From Platynereis dumerilii (taxonomy: Eukaryota > Annelida > Polychaeta > Phyllodocida > Nereididae), in contig JAPTHN010000154.1 in NCBI GenBank assembly GCA_026936325.1, forward strand, positions 558,001 to 622,000: 64,000 bases of DNA, given 5' to 3'. Position 1 is the stretch's first letter. Each line of letters begins with the position of its first letter. The notes below the pieces were generated by a model. It had not been told where the DNA came from and made no database searches. It saw nothing but the letters and a program-made list of their open reading frames with translations. Positions 11,846 to 24,805 of this stretch are shown in pieces. The position numbers were made by a program, and so were the translations under genes.

Positions 11846-13905
11846 TGTGGTCATCACCGACTTGAAATAATTTTATATGAAGCCAATACTCCAAAGGGAA
11901 TAACCTTTATGATGAGATGACCTTTATTAAAATATATCCAGAAGTCGAGCAAGTGCCCAAAGGTTGTTGACCATAGAATTTCAGACATTGATACGGAAAG
12001 CAGACTATGAATAGGCCTGTAGTTCTTAGGGATCATCCAACAACGCCCAACATATTTATCACAAGCTTCCATTACTAAATATGGACACACCCATGTCCAT
12101 CTGATATTCAAACACAAAAGATCGAGAGTTGACTGTATCAAAGCCTCTAACCTACTTGTACTAAGGCATTGTAAGCAGGCTATTATCCCGCTTATTATAA
12201 TCATTATCTTAAAATGTGAACAGGTCAGGGCCAATTTCATGATGTTGCGATTTGCGAGCCATCAAGATTTAGATTTTGTGGCAAATACAGGACACACATG
12301 TGTCATGCATTAATGTGTATACTGTATAGTATAGTTTTTAAAGTTTCTTGGCAAAAGTTCTGTTGATGACACTTCGGGCCTTCCTTATTTATGACCTAAT
12401 CAAAGTTGGCTTTTTCATAATCGAGTATAAAAAAAAACACATGTTTCAGTCTTTAGAATGTCTCTGGTTTAGAATAAATGTGAAAGACATTTTAACATAA
12501 AGGCTGAGCCATCTTTAGAGTGTTTGGTTTTCTTTTTGTTGCTATTTGTCATTAGCAATCATTTAGTCATCTTCTTATTTTCTAACAATAATAAAAGATT
12601 TATTCAGAACTAATCCAAATTAGGAAGAAGTTTATTTAAAGACATAGTTTCTGTGCATGATCTACTTGAAATTACAAATAAAAGTTTATTTGCCCATGAC
12701 ATTGCTTGCACAGAGGATGTCTAAATTTAACTTTTTTTGGCCATCTAATTCATATCAGAAAGAAATTGGCTTGAATGATCTACTTTATTTGCCCATGACC
12801 ATGATCCCTTGGGGAGTTCTAAATTAAACATTTCGAGGCAAAGAATGTTGATATCACTCAGACAAAACTCCTTTTGTGGCACCCAACAAACCTTCCTGTT
12901 GCCTTTCGAAACAATTACAAACAGCTACATTATTCTAAGAACATCAAAAATCAAATTTTCAAATTTCCTGCTGCTATCTTCCAGGAGGAAGTCATGAAGT
13001 TTCAATAATGTTTGATTTGCCAGCAAAATAAAAAGATCTAGAGCAATAAGTTGCCACAAAAACCGCAAGAATTCACTCAGAAACAAAACTTGGAAATCGC
13101 AACTTTCTGGCCAAGCCTCTTGTTTGTACAAGTTGATTATTAACAAGAATAGCAAGCAAGTTTACATGAGAACGTATGATTAAGATTAACAATTTCACAT
13201 AACATTTTTATATCAGCCATTCAGCATCTTGTTTGCATTACTTAATAATCAATCAGAAATTGAATATATGAATACCAAGCAAAGTGATTTTTTCATAACG
13301 AAACTTGTTGAGGCTACATGTACATTGTACATCCTCAGAGTACTGATATTATTTTCATCTGTGTTGATGTGTAAGATCTGTCAATTTATCAACAGACTAT
13401 TGATCTGTTATTTGTGGAGGAACTGAGACTACCAGGATAAGACAACCTCACATCAGAGTCAGGAAGAATTTCTGACATGTTCTCTTGTAACTAGCTCATT
13501 TTTGGAACTTTTATCACTGCAAATTCTAAAATAACTGACCATATCACAAGATTCAATGAGAAACCTCTTTCAGGTGGTGCTATAGGTAAAACCCTGCATA
13601 TGAATAGTTTAGTTCAGTAAAAAATATTTAAATAGCATCAGTTGTTGAATGACCCTTAAGTGTCGTTTGGGTTTATGTGTGTCGGAGCTTCAATTGAAAA
13701 CAGCTACAGCTGATGTGTGCATCCTTAATAATTATAAGTTTTTTTAACTTTGAACTTGAACGTTAAAAATGTAATCGCCCTGAAGCTCAGGCTATCAAAT
13801 TTCCATACTTGAAAGGAAACAAGTTCACAAACAACAACACTCAACCTGAGATGAAGCTTGGTCATCCTTCACTTCCTTTGTTCTTTTTCTTTGGCATCTT
13901 TCACG
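11846..13905. repeat. array monomer B2
   Basis: 2060 bp without insertion, so it serves as the reference B unit. It contains the longest minus-strand open frame of the array (11854-12240, 128 codons, with IPKNYRPIHSLLSVSMSEIL) and the frame 12925-13155, whose translation is identical to that of B5 at 25908-26138. Confidence 0.85.
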
Positions 13906-15883
13906 CAGCCTTGAATTCATTGTCTCATCCAATTTTAGGCCTCTCTTAACAATTATGAATGCTTCCTTAATGCGTATCAGAAGTTCAGGGGATTATTTTC
14001 TGCTTACTGCCTTCGATGCCATTTTCACATGGGCCTACTGTCCACCTGCTTTCTTAAAACATATGTACCGGTATTTTACTTTCTAAATATTAGATATTAG
14101 AAAGCAACCCACTCTTCTTAATGCTATATAAATCACAATGACAACTTCATCTGTCAAGTGTTACCAACTGGATTACTTTTTACCTGACATATTAATGTGA
14201 ACAGGCAATATCCTATTTCATAATTATTATTGTGCCATTTGCGAAACATCAAGACTTTATATTGTAGTCAATGAAGGATTTATGAATACACCATACTATT
14301 TATCAAGTCAAAATAAAATGTCAACAAGTGCATGTCTTATAAACATGATGTGTGATATTTTTTTATAATATACATGTAGTATCGAATTCAAAGAATTTTG
14401 GCAAATGTTCTGATGTTATGACACTTTGGAACTTCTCTATTTACGACCTAAGTAATCAAAGTTTTTACCCTCACAATCGAGTTTACAAAAACAAATGTGT
14501 CAGTCTTCAGAATGTCTCTGGTTTCAAATAAATGTGAAAGACCTTTAACCATAAAGTCAGAGATTTCTGTAGTATGTTTGACTTCGGTTTTTTTTGTGTT
14601 GCTATTTATCATTAGCAGTCATTTAGTCAATTTCTTATTTTCTGACTCTAATAAAAGATTTATTCAGAACTAATCTACATTAGGAAGAAATTTATTCAAA
14701 ATCAAAGTTATTTAGAATGATCTACGTAAATAAAAATCTAACTTTATATGCCCATGGCCTTGATTGCATGGGGGATATCTAGATTTAAAAATTTTTTGGC
14801 CATCTGATTCATATCAAAAAGAAATTGGCTTTAATGATCTACTTTATTTGTCCATGACCATGCTCAGTTGGGGAGTTCTAAATTAAATATTGCGGGCAAA
14901 CAATGTTGATATCCCTCACAGAAAATTCCCTTTCTTGCAGCCGTGCTGTTGCCTTTCCAAACAATTCGAACAATTCAAAACATCTACATTATTCTAAGAT
15001 TAACAAAAAATGCACTGTGCTGCTGTAGAATCTAATTATCAAATTTCCTCCTGCAAACTTCCAAAAGCAAATGTAAGAGTCTTTTAGTTCAATTAATGTC
15101 TATATTGCCAACAAAAGAAGAAAATCTTAAGCAATAGCTGACAGCAAGAACCACAAGTACTGAATATCTCAACTCTTTGGCAACTGCCAACTATAGTTAT
15201 CAATAGCATTTGAGAGACAATGTCAGAAAGGGAGTGGATATATATTCAAAGAGAGACAATGTTATAAAAGCAGGGGAAATAATATATTCAAAGATATAAT
15301 AAGGTAACATGCAACAATATGAATATGATTGATGGGATGTTACATATCCATTTCTTCTTTACAAGTGTTACTTAATAATTAACAATAAGACAAATATATG
15401 AATATAAATCAAGGTGGTATTACCATCAAATGGCTGGGCGGCTATATAACTCCCTACATTGTTTTTTTTTGCTAAAATAAGTGCAGCACAAATTAATAAT
15501 TAATAGTCATCATTCACAAATAATTGATATGTTCTATAATTCATAGGTCAGAACTCAATGGCAGTTACTTTAACCCAAGTCTTTTTTACATATTTGAATG
15601 ACAAAACTATATTCTCTTCAATACCAGCTGATGCCAAGAATAATATCAGGAAAAGATTTTTGCCAGCATGAGCAAGTAGTTAACAGCGACTGTTCATTTA
15701 TTTACATGCATAAAAGATTGGTTTGAAAGTAACAAATAGCGATTTTCATTTGCACAACAACCGATCCCAACAAAAAAGGCAAAGAAAGGACCAACAGAAA
15801 AGTAACAATGAGCAATTGGGTCATCTCATTTCTGTCATTTCATTCTGTCAGCTAAAAGCTCCTTAGCTTTTGTTACTTTTTTC
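13906..15883. repeat. array monomer A3
   Basis: 1978 bp, near-identical twin of A2 over most of its length. No gene or insertion seen. Confidence 0.85.
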
Positions 15884-16424
15884 TGTGGTCATCACCGACT
15901 TGAAATAAAGCATCATCTCATCTTATATGAAGCCAAAACTCCAAAGGGAATAACCTTTATGATGAAATGACCTTTATTAAAATATATCCAGCAGTCGAGC
16001 AAGTGCCCAAAGGTTGTTGACAATAGAATTTCAGATATTGATATGGAAAGCAGACTATGCATAGTCCAACAATGCCCAACATATTCATCACAAGCTTCAA
16101 TTACTAAATATGGACACATCTATGTCCGATGTCCATCCAATATTAAAAAAACACATGAGATCGAGAGTTGACTGTATCAAAGCCTCTAACATCTGTGTAA
16201 TACTGCTAAGGCATTGTGGTCCTGCTTATTATAATCTTAATCTCCAAATAAAGAGCTACCAATATGTGATTGATCTTAAAGTTCAAAAGAGTTTATTATA
16301 AGCAAGCAAATTGAAACAGTGAAAACAAAAAAACAAAAAACAAATGCACACCATAATCACATCAAAATGATACAATCAGAAGTCTCTTACAGGTGGTGCT
16401 CTTGGTAAACACCTGAATATATGT

Positions 16425-16925
16425 AAACATCTGAAATTGTGGTGGAAGCGGAAAATGCTTTTTCAGAAAAGGAAAAGGTTGACAACTAACAACACACAAC
16501 CTGAGACAAGACATAAATTTTCAATATAAGCAAAATATGATAAGTTAATCTCGATGTGTACTACCATAAAATTACTGCGCCAGATACTAAATTTCCTGAA
16601 TTTTCCAGATTTTTTAGGATTTGTGGTGCTCTTTGGACTTTGGCATAAGGGTAACTTGGTGTGGTTTCCATTCTGCACAACCAGTCACAACTTTCTGTCA
16701 TAATGGGTGGCAATACATTCACTGATCCACCGCGATGAGCACCTGTGGGATGATGTAGTTTCGGACAGTATTAGGCCAACTTCCCATCACAAAAAATCTT
16801 TCCATAAGCCCTTTGAAACATCCACCAGAATATACTACTTGAAATGGAATTTACTTAAAAATCCAAATTATTCCATCTTTTGATCAAGAGCTTAGATGTT
16901 TTAGTTAATTAAAAGATTCAACCAG
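16425..16925. repeat. segment R, copy 2
   Basis: Duplicate of 4676-5180 joined abruptly to B3 at 16425 within tatgtaaacatctgaaattg. The match continues through A4 (to A1), so a block of R plus at least one A unit was copied. It carries the frameshifted exon-like segment. Confidence 0.85.
16561..16810 (-). pseudogene. frameshifted duplicate of the exon-like segment
   Basis: This is the copy of 4812-5062 in segment R copy 2. It is nearly identical, including the downstream half (MQNGNHTKLPLCQSPKS in the alternative frame of both copies), but one base is missing near 16750: copy 1 reads cctgtgggcatgatg and copy 2 reads cctgtgggatgatg. The long frame is therefore broken. If copy 1 is a real exon, this is its dead duplicate. 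If neither is coding, it is just repeat. Confidence 0.35.
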
Positions 16926-17207
16926 AATCTAATGTTATGCCCCTGAAGTGAAATTTATGTTTATGTGTCAAGGCCTTAATGGAAAACAGCTATGGCTCAT
17001 GTGAGTATAGATCTACCTGGTCAAATAAAAGATTTTGGAACTTTGAACTTGAAATTAAACAATGTCATTGCCCTGAAGCCTGAAGGTCAGGCAATCAAGC
17101 TTCAAAAAAAGCAGTTCACAAACAACAACACGCACGCTGAGGTAACCTGAGAGGAGAATTTGGTCATCCTTTGCTTCCTTTGTTCTTTTTCTTTGGGATC
17201 TTTCACA

Positions 17208-19157
17208 CAGCCTTGAATTCATTGTCTTATCCAATTTCAGGCCTCTCCTAAATGAATGCTTCCTGCATGCATATCAAAAGTTCAATGAATGATTTTCTGC
17301 TTGCTGCCACTGACGTCCTTTTCTCATGCTTTCTTAAAATGCGTGTACCGGTATTTTACCATCTAAATATTGGATATTTGAATGTAACCCAATCTTCTTA
17401 ATGCCATATAAATCACAATGACAACTTCATCTGTCAAGTGTTACTATCTGGATTATTTTTTACTTGACATATTAATGTGAATAAGCAATATCCTATTTCA
17501 TGATTGTGCTATTTGCGAACCATCTAGATTTTGAATTGTAGTCAATGAAGGATTTATGAATACACCATACTATTTATCATGTCAAAATAAAATGTCAACA
17601 AGTACATGTCTTATAAACATGAATATGTGATATTTTTTTAACAGACATGTAGTATTGAATTCAACGAATTTTGGCAAATGTTCTGATTTTATGACACTTT
17701 GGAACTTCTCTATTTATGACCTAAGTAATCAGTTTTTACCCTCACAATCGAGTTTACAAAAACAAATGTGTCAGTCTTCAGAATGTCTCTGGTTTCAAAT
17801 AAATGTGAAGGGCATTTAACCATGAAGTCATGAAGTCAGAGCTTTCTGTAGTATGTTTGACTTTGATTTTCTTTGTGTTGCTATTTATCATTAGCAATCA
17901 TTTAATCAACTTCTTATTTTCTAACTCTAATAAAAGATTTATTCAGAACTAATCAACATTAGGAAGAAATTTATTCAAAATAAAAGTTATTTAGAATGAT
18001 CTACGTAAATAAAAATCAAACTTTATATGCCAATGGCCTTGATTGCATGGGGGATATCTATATTTAACAATTATTTGCCATCTGATTCATATCAGAAAGA
18101 AATTGGCTTTAATGATCTACTTTATTTGCCTATGACCTTGCTCCATTGGGGAGTTCTAAATTAAAGATTGCCAGGCAAACAATGTTGATATCACTCACTG
18201 AAAATTCCCTTTCTTGCATCTGTCCTGTTGCCTTTCCAAACAATTCGAACAAAATCAAAACAGCTACATTATTCTAAGAATACCAAAAATTGCACTGTGC
18301 TGTTGTATAATATAATTTCCTGCTGCAAACTTCCAGTAGCCAATGTAAGAGTCATTCAGTTTAAATAATGTCTTTATTGCCAATGAAAGAAAATCTGAAG
18401 AAATAGCTGACAGCAAGAACCACAAGTACTGAATATCTCAACTCTTTGGCCACTGCCAACTATAGTTATCAATAGTATTTTAGAGACAATGTCAGAAAGG
18501 GAGGGGAAATCATCTATTCAAACAGAGACAATGTTATAAAAGCAGGGGAAATAATATATTCAAAGATATAATAGGTTACCATGAAACACTATGATTATAA
18601 TGTGATGTTATATATCCACTTCTGATTTACAAGTGTTGCTTCATAATTAACAATAAGATAAATATATGAATATCAATCAAGGTGATATTACCCTAACATA
18701 GCTAAGTGGGCTATATAACTCCCCACATTGTTTTTGTCAATAACATACGAGCAACACAAATTAATAATTATCATCCACACCTAATTAATATGTTCTATAA
18801 TTCATAGGTCAGAACTCGATGGCAGTTACCTTAACCCAAGTATTTTTTACATATTTAAATGATAAAAACTATATTCTCTTTGCTAAAACGAGCTGATGCC
18901 CAAGATGAGAGTTAAATTTTGCAATGTTCAATTTTTGACAAAAAAGGCAAGTAGTCAAAATAGCTGCTGTTCATTCAGTTCTGGGATGATTAAAAGATTG
19001 GTTTGAAAGTAAAATATAGCTAGTTTCGATTGCACAACGACTAATCCCCACAAAAGAAAGGATACCAACAGAAAAATGACAATGAGCACTCAGGTCATCT
19101 TGTTTCGGTTATTTCATTCTGTCAGCTGAAAGCTTCTTAGATTTTGTTAATATTTTC
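17208..19157. repeat. array monomer A4
   Basis: 1950 bp. The left two thirds are closest to A1. The right third instead resembles A7 (tagctaagtgggctatata near 18703 and 33613), so it is a mosaic unit. Confidence 0.85.
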
Positions 19158-21206
19158 TGTGGTCATCACCGACTTGAAATAAAGTTTTATCTCATTTTAT
19201 ATGAAGAAATATTCCTAAGAGAATCACCTTATGATGAGATGACCTTTCTTAAAATATATCCAGCAGTCAAGTAAGTGCCCAAAGGTTGTTGACCATAGAA
19301 TTTCAGATATGGATACAGAAAGCAACCTATAAATAGGCCTGTAGTTCTTAGGGATCATCCAACAATGCCAAACATATTTATCAAAGTTTCCATTACTAAA
19401 TATGGACACAATCATGTCCATCCAATATTCAAAACACAAGAGATCCAGAGTTGACTGTATCAAAGCCTCTAACCTACTTGTACTAAGGCACTGTAGTCAG
19501 GCTATTATCCCACTTATTATAAGATTCCTTATTTTAACATGTGAACAGCTGAGAGCCTGATTTAGATTATGTGGCAAATACAGGACGCACATGTGTCATG
19601 CATTAATATGTATACTGTATAGTATAGTTTTTAAAATTTCTTGACAAAAGTTCTGAAACTTCGGTTGATGACACTTTGGGCCTTCCTTATTTATGACCTA
19701 ATCAAAGTTGGCTTTTTCACAATCGAGTGTAAAAAAAAACCCACATGTTTCAGTCTTTAGAATGTCTCTGGTTTCAAATAAATGTGAAAGACATTTTACC
19801 ATAAAGGCTGAGCCATCTTTAGAGTGTTTGGTTTTCCTTTTGTTGCTATTTGTCATTAGCAATCATTTAGTCATCTTCTTATTTTCTAACTATAATAAAA
19901 GATTTGTATAGAACTAATCCACATTAGGAAGAAGTTTATTAAAAGACAAAGTTTCTGTGCATGATCTACTTGAAATTACAAATAAAAGTTTATTTGCCCA
20001 TGACATTGCTTGCACGGAGGATGTCTAAATATAACATTTTTTGGCCATCTAATTCATATCAGAAAGAAATTGGCTTGAATGATCTACTTTATTTGCCCAT
20101 GACCATGATCCCTTGGGGAGTTCTAAATTAAACATTTCCAGGCAAAGAATATTGATATCACTCAGACAAAACTCCTTTTGTGGCACCCAACAAGCCATCC
20201 TGACGCCTTTCGAAACAATTACAAACAGCTACATTATTCTAAGAACATCAAAAATCACATTTTCAAATTTCCTGCTGCTATCTTCCAGGAGGAAATCATG
20301 AAGTTTCAATAATGTTTGATTTGCCAGCAAAATAAAAAGATCTAGAGCAATAAGTTGCACAAAAACCGCAAGAATTCACTCAGAAATAAAACTTGGATAT
20401 CTCAACTTTCTGGCCAAGCCTCTTTTTTGTACAAGTAATTATTAACAAGAATAGTGAGCAAGTTTGCATGAGAACGTATGATTGAGATTAACAATTTCAC
20501 ATAATATTTTTATATCAGCCATTCAGCATCTTGTTTGCATTACTTAATAATCAATCAGAAATTGAATATATGAATACCAAGCAAAGTGATTTTTTCATAA
20601 CGAAACTTGTTGAGGCTACATGTACATTGTACATCCTCAGAGTACTGATATTATTTTCATCTGTGTTGATGTGTAAGATCTGTCAATTTATCAACAGACT
20701 ATTGATCTGTTATTTGTGGAGGAACTGAGACTACCAGGATAAGACAACCTCACATCAGAGTCAGAAGAATTTCTGACATGTTCTCTTGTAACTAGCTCAT
20801 TTTTGGAACTTTTATCACTGCAAATTCTAAAATAACTGACAAGATCACATGATTCAATGAGAAACCTCTTTCAGGTGGTGCTATAGGTAAAACCCTGTAT
20901 ATGAATATCTTAGTTCAGTAAAAAATATTTAAATTGCATCAGTTGTTGATTGACTCTGAAGTGTCGTTTGGGTTCATGTGTGTCGGAGCTTCAATTGAAA
21001 ACAGCTACAGCTGATGTGTGCATCCTTAATAATTATAAGTTTTTATAACTTTGAACTTGAACGTTAAAAATGTAATCACCCTGAAGCTCAGGCTATCAAA
21101 TTTCCATACTTTAAAGGAAAAAAGTTCACAAACAACATCACTCAACCTGAGATGAAGCTTGGTCATCCTTCACTTCCTTTGTTCTTTTTCTTTGGCATCT
21201 TTCACG
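19158..21206. repeat. array monomer B4
   Basis: 2049 bp, no insertion. The right half is closest to B2 and B5; the plus-strand frame at 20531-20728 translates identically to 13229-13426 in B2. The left edge resembles B7. No gene supported. Confidence 0.85.
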
Positions 21207-24200
21207 CAGCCTTGAATTCATTTTCTTATCCAATTTCAGGCCTCTCTTGACAATAATGAATTCTTACCAAATGCGTATAACGATGGTGAAAGCTCAAAAC
21301 CTCTTAACTCAGAAATACACAATTATGGCAAATTAAAGACAAAATATTTAGCAAAAGACAAAAAACCAATGTCTGGAAATCATAAGATTACTTTCAGGAC
21401 AACCCATTTTATGTTTTGGCAAATAAAATCTATAATTTTGCTTCTTAATGAGAAATAGGTCTCCATGGCAACAAAGGTCAAGTGTCTTGTATTTGCATGA
21501 CATAAGAGGTTTTCAGCTTTCAAAAATTTGAGTTGAGAGGTATATGCATAAGTGGAATGGGTCCTGTGTCAATGCACCTGTGGGCTGTTGGACCATTCAG
21601 GTCATGGATCATGGTAATGAGGTGAACAGTGAAGTAAATCTGAATAGAGAGTCGCTTCACGATAACCCTAAGAGGGAACTGACGGCCATTTTTCAATATG
21701 GCCGACATTGAGCATGCCAGGCGCAGTTTAATTGACTGAAATCATAGCCTCAACGGAAGTAAATCATTGCAACCTTTTCAAAAATAGGACAAACAGTCCA
21801 AGCATCATCTAAATTTGTCATTTGCAGAAATATTACAATTATTCAAGTGTTATGTGTCTAAGTTATGTAATTTTCAATGATACGAATACACTCATAATTT
21901 CACAAAATCTTCAACTAAAGAGGTGTAAGAGACACACAATTATAAGTCACTTCAGCAAATTTGGATTGGTTTAGTTTCTTCTTTGACACTTGAAACATAG
22001 GATACCCACCACACTGGTTGCACTAAGTGGAATATTAGTAAAGATATGGAAGAAATAAGACTTTTCCGTAATTACAGCATCAATTTGTGCAAAATTAACG
22101 TCAAAAAGCACTTAACTTAATTCAAGAATTGCAAGCAATTAGTCAATAACTATTATTTTTTTTAAATAAAATTAGCGGTTGATGGAATTCTTCATTCTGT
22201 TTCCATAAAGTTCTAATGATTCCCTTAGGTTGAGGCCATGATTTCAATCCACTGAACTGAATCCGACAATGACGGACATGCTCACTGGTGGCCAGATTGA
22301 AAATTTCCGTAATTTCCTGTGAGGAGTTATTTGGAAGTGTCTCCCTATCAAGATGTACTTTATATTAACAGGTCAACATGCAACAGTGCCAAATTTCATG
22401 CATTTACGACTGTTTGCAAAATCATTCAAATAAGTCATTACCTTCACATAAGGTATTACCTTCCCATGAACAGAAGCTACCACTCCTCTCCACAACTCCA
22501 GGAGTACGAAAAATCATGCACTTTTTGGGCATCTTGGAGAGCCTCAAAGTCCAAACTGAATTTTATTTGGACAATATGGGCAGCTTCCCACTTTAATGAG
22601 AGCCTTCTATTTCAATATAATACCTACCTTTAAATGTAACAAATTATTGTAATTATACATAAAATTACTTTCTCTCCTGTCTTGCCTACTGCAAACTTCC
22701 CGGGAAAAGGTATTTTGAGTTAAAAGGTTTCAGCTTTCAAAGTTTCAGCCAATATGAGTTAAGAGGTTTTAACATTCATCCACAAGAGGGCATAAACCTA
22801 TGTCTGACATTTGTTCTTCAAGAATCATATAGGGGGCATACAGTAAATGCCATCTGGTGATAAAACACACTTTTGCTCAAATTTGAGTTAAGAGGTTTTG
22901 AGCTTTCACCATCGATAAGAAGTTCAGGGGATTATTTTCTGTTTACTGCCTCTATTGTCAATTCAAATGGGCCTACTGTCCGCATGCTTTCTTAAAACAT
23001 ATGTACCGGTATTTTATTTTCCTAAATATTAGATATTTCAATGCAACCCACTCTTCTTAATGCTATATAAATCACAATGACAACTTCATCTGTCAAGTGT
23101 TGATAACTGGATTATTTTTTACTTGACATATTAATGTGAACAGGCAATATCCTATTTCATGATTGTGCTATTTGCGAACCATCTAGATTTTGAATTGTAG
23201 TCAATGAAGGATTTACGAATACACCATACTAGTTATCAAGTCAAAATAAAATGTCAACAAGTACATGGCTTATAAACATGAATGTGTGATATTTTTTCTA
23301 ATATAGTATAGAATTCAAAGAATTTTGGCAAACGTTCTGATGTTATGACACTTTGGAACTTCTCTACAATGAATTTATGACCTTAGTAATCAAAGTTTTT
23401 ATATTCACAATCGAGTTTACGAAAACAAATGTGTCAGTCTTCAGAATGTCTCTGGTTTCAAATAAACGTGAAGGACATTTAACCACAAAGTCAGAGCTTT
23501 CTGTAGTATTTTTTACTTTGGTTTTCTTTGTATTGCTATTTATCATTAGTAATCATTTAGTCAACTTCTCATTTTCTAACTCTAATAAAAGATTAATTCA
23601 GAACTAATCCACATTAGGAAGAAATTTATTCAAAATCAAAGTTATTTAAAATGATCTACGTAAATAAAAATCAAACTTTATATGCCCATGGCCTTGATTG
23701 CATGGAGGATATTCAGATTCAACAATTTTTTGCCATCTGATTCACATCACAAAGAAATTGGCTTGAATGATCTACTTTATTTGCCGATGACCATGCTCTG
23801 TTGGGGAGTTCTAAATTAAAGATTGCCAGGCAGCCAGGCAAACAATGTTGATATCACTCACTGAAAATTTCATTTCTTGCAGCCGTCCTGTTGCCTTTCC
23901 AAACAATTCGAACAATTCAAGACAACTACTTTATTCTAAGAATACCAAGAATTGCACTGTGATGTTGTAGAATCTAATTTCCTGCTGCAAACTTCCAGTA
24001 GCCAATGTAAGAGTCATTCAGTTCAAATAATGTCTTTATTGCCAATCTGAAGCAAGTGACAGCAAGAACCACAAGTACTGAATATCTCAGCTCTTTGGCC
24101 ACTGCCAACTATAGTTATCAATAGCATTTGAGAGACAATGTCAGAAAGGGAGGGGAAATGATCTATTCAAAGAGAGACAATGTTATAAAAGCAGGGGAAA

Positions 24201-24805
24201 TAATATATTCAAAGATATAATAGGCTACCATGAAACAATATGAATACGATTGATGGGATATTACATATCCATTTCTTCTTTACAAGTATTACTTAATAAA
24301 TAACAATAAGACAAATAAATGAATATCAACCAAGGTTATATTACCATAAAATGGCTGGGAGGCTATATAACTCCTGACATTGTTTTTGTTGCTAAAATAA
24401 GTGCGGCACAAATTAATAAATAATAGTTATCATTCACAAATAATTAATATGTTCTATAATTCGTAGGTCAGAACTCGATGGCAGTTACTTTAACCCAAGT
24501 CTTTTTTTATATATTTGAATGACAAAACTATATTCTCTTCAATACCAGCTGATGCCAAGAATAATATCAGGAAACAATTTCTGCCAGCATGAGCAAGTAG
24601 TTGATAGCCACTGTTAATTTATTTGTATGCTTAAAAGATTGGTTTGAAAGTAACAAATGGCGATTTTCATTTGCACAACAACCTATCTCCACAAAAAAAG
24701 GCAAAGAAAGAACCAACAGAAAAATAACAATGAGCAATTGGGTCATCTCGTTTCTGTTATTTCATTCTGTCAGCTAAAAGCTCCTTAGCTTGTGTTACTA
24801 TTTTT
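21207..24805. repeat. array monomer A5 (with element M inside)
   Basis: 3599 bp, or about 1.96 kb once element M and its 4-bp duplication are removed. Near-identical to A6, sharing the private duplication ccaggcagccaggcaaac (23825 and about 27862). Confidence 0.85.
21281..22914. mobile_element. non-autonomous TIR element with 4-bp TSD (element M)
   Basis: 1634 bp. TIRs begin cgatggtgaaagctcaaaac (21281) and are mirrored at the right end (gagctttcaccatcg, ending 22914); the match runs about 31 bases. ATAA flanks it at 21277-21280 and 22915-22918. Sister unit A6 has the single empty site gcgtataagaagttc at 26955. Words like gagttaagaggttt recur inside near 21508, 22710 and 22756. No long frame of coding character. 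A 4-bp TSD is known for Sola1 and Chapaev-type elements, but the superfamily is not established. Confidence 0.9.

Larger units (their letters stand above)
15884..17207. repeat. rearranged monomer B3
   Basis: Only 1324 bp. The left part of a B unit runs to about 16240. Roughly 120 bases of sequence seen nowhere else in the array follow (about 16240-16370), then a short scrap of B tail (cttacaggtggtgctcttgg), then segment R copy 2 from 16425. About 1.2 kb of normal B sequence is missing. This is a deletion or recombination junction. Confidence 0.8.
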
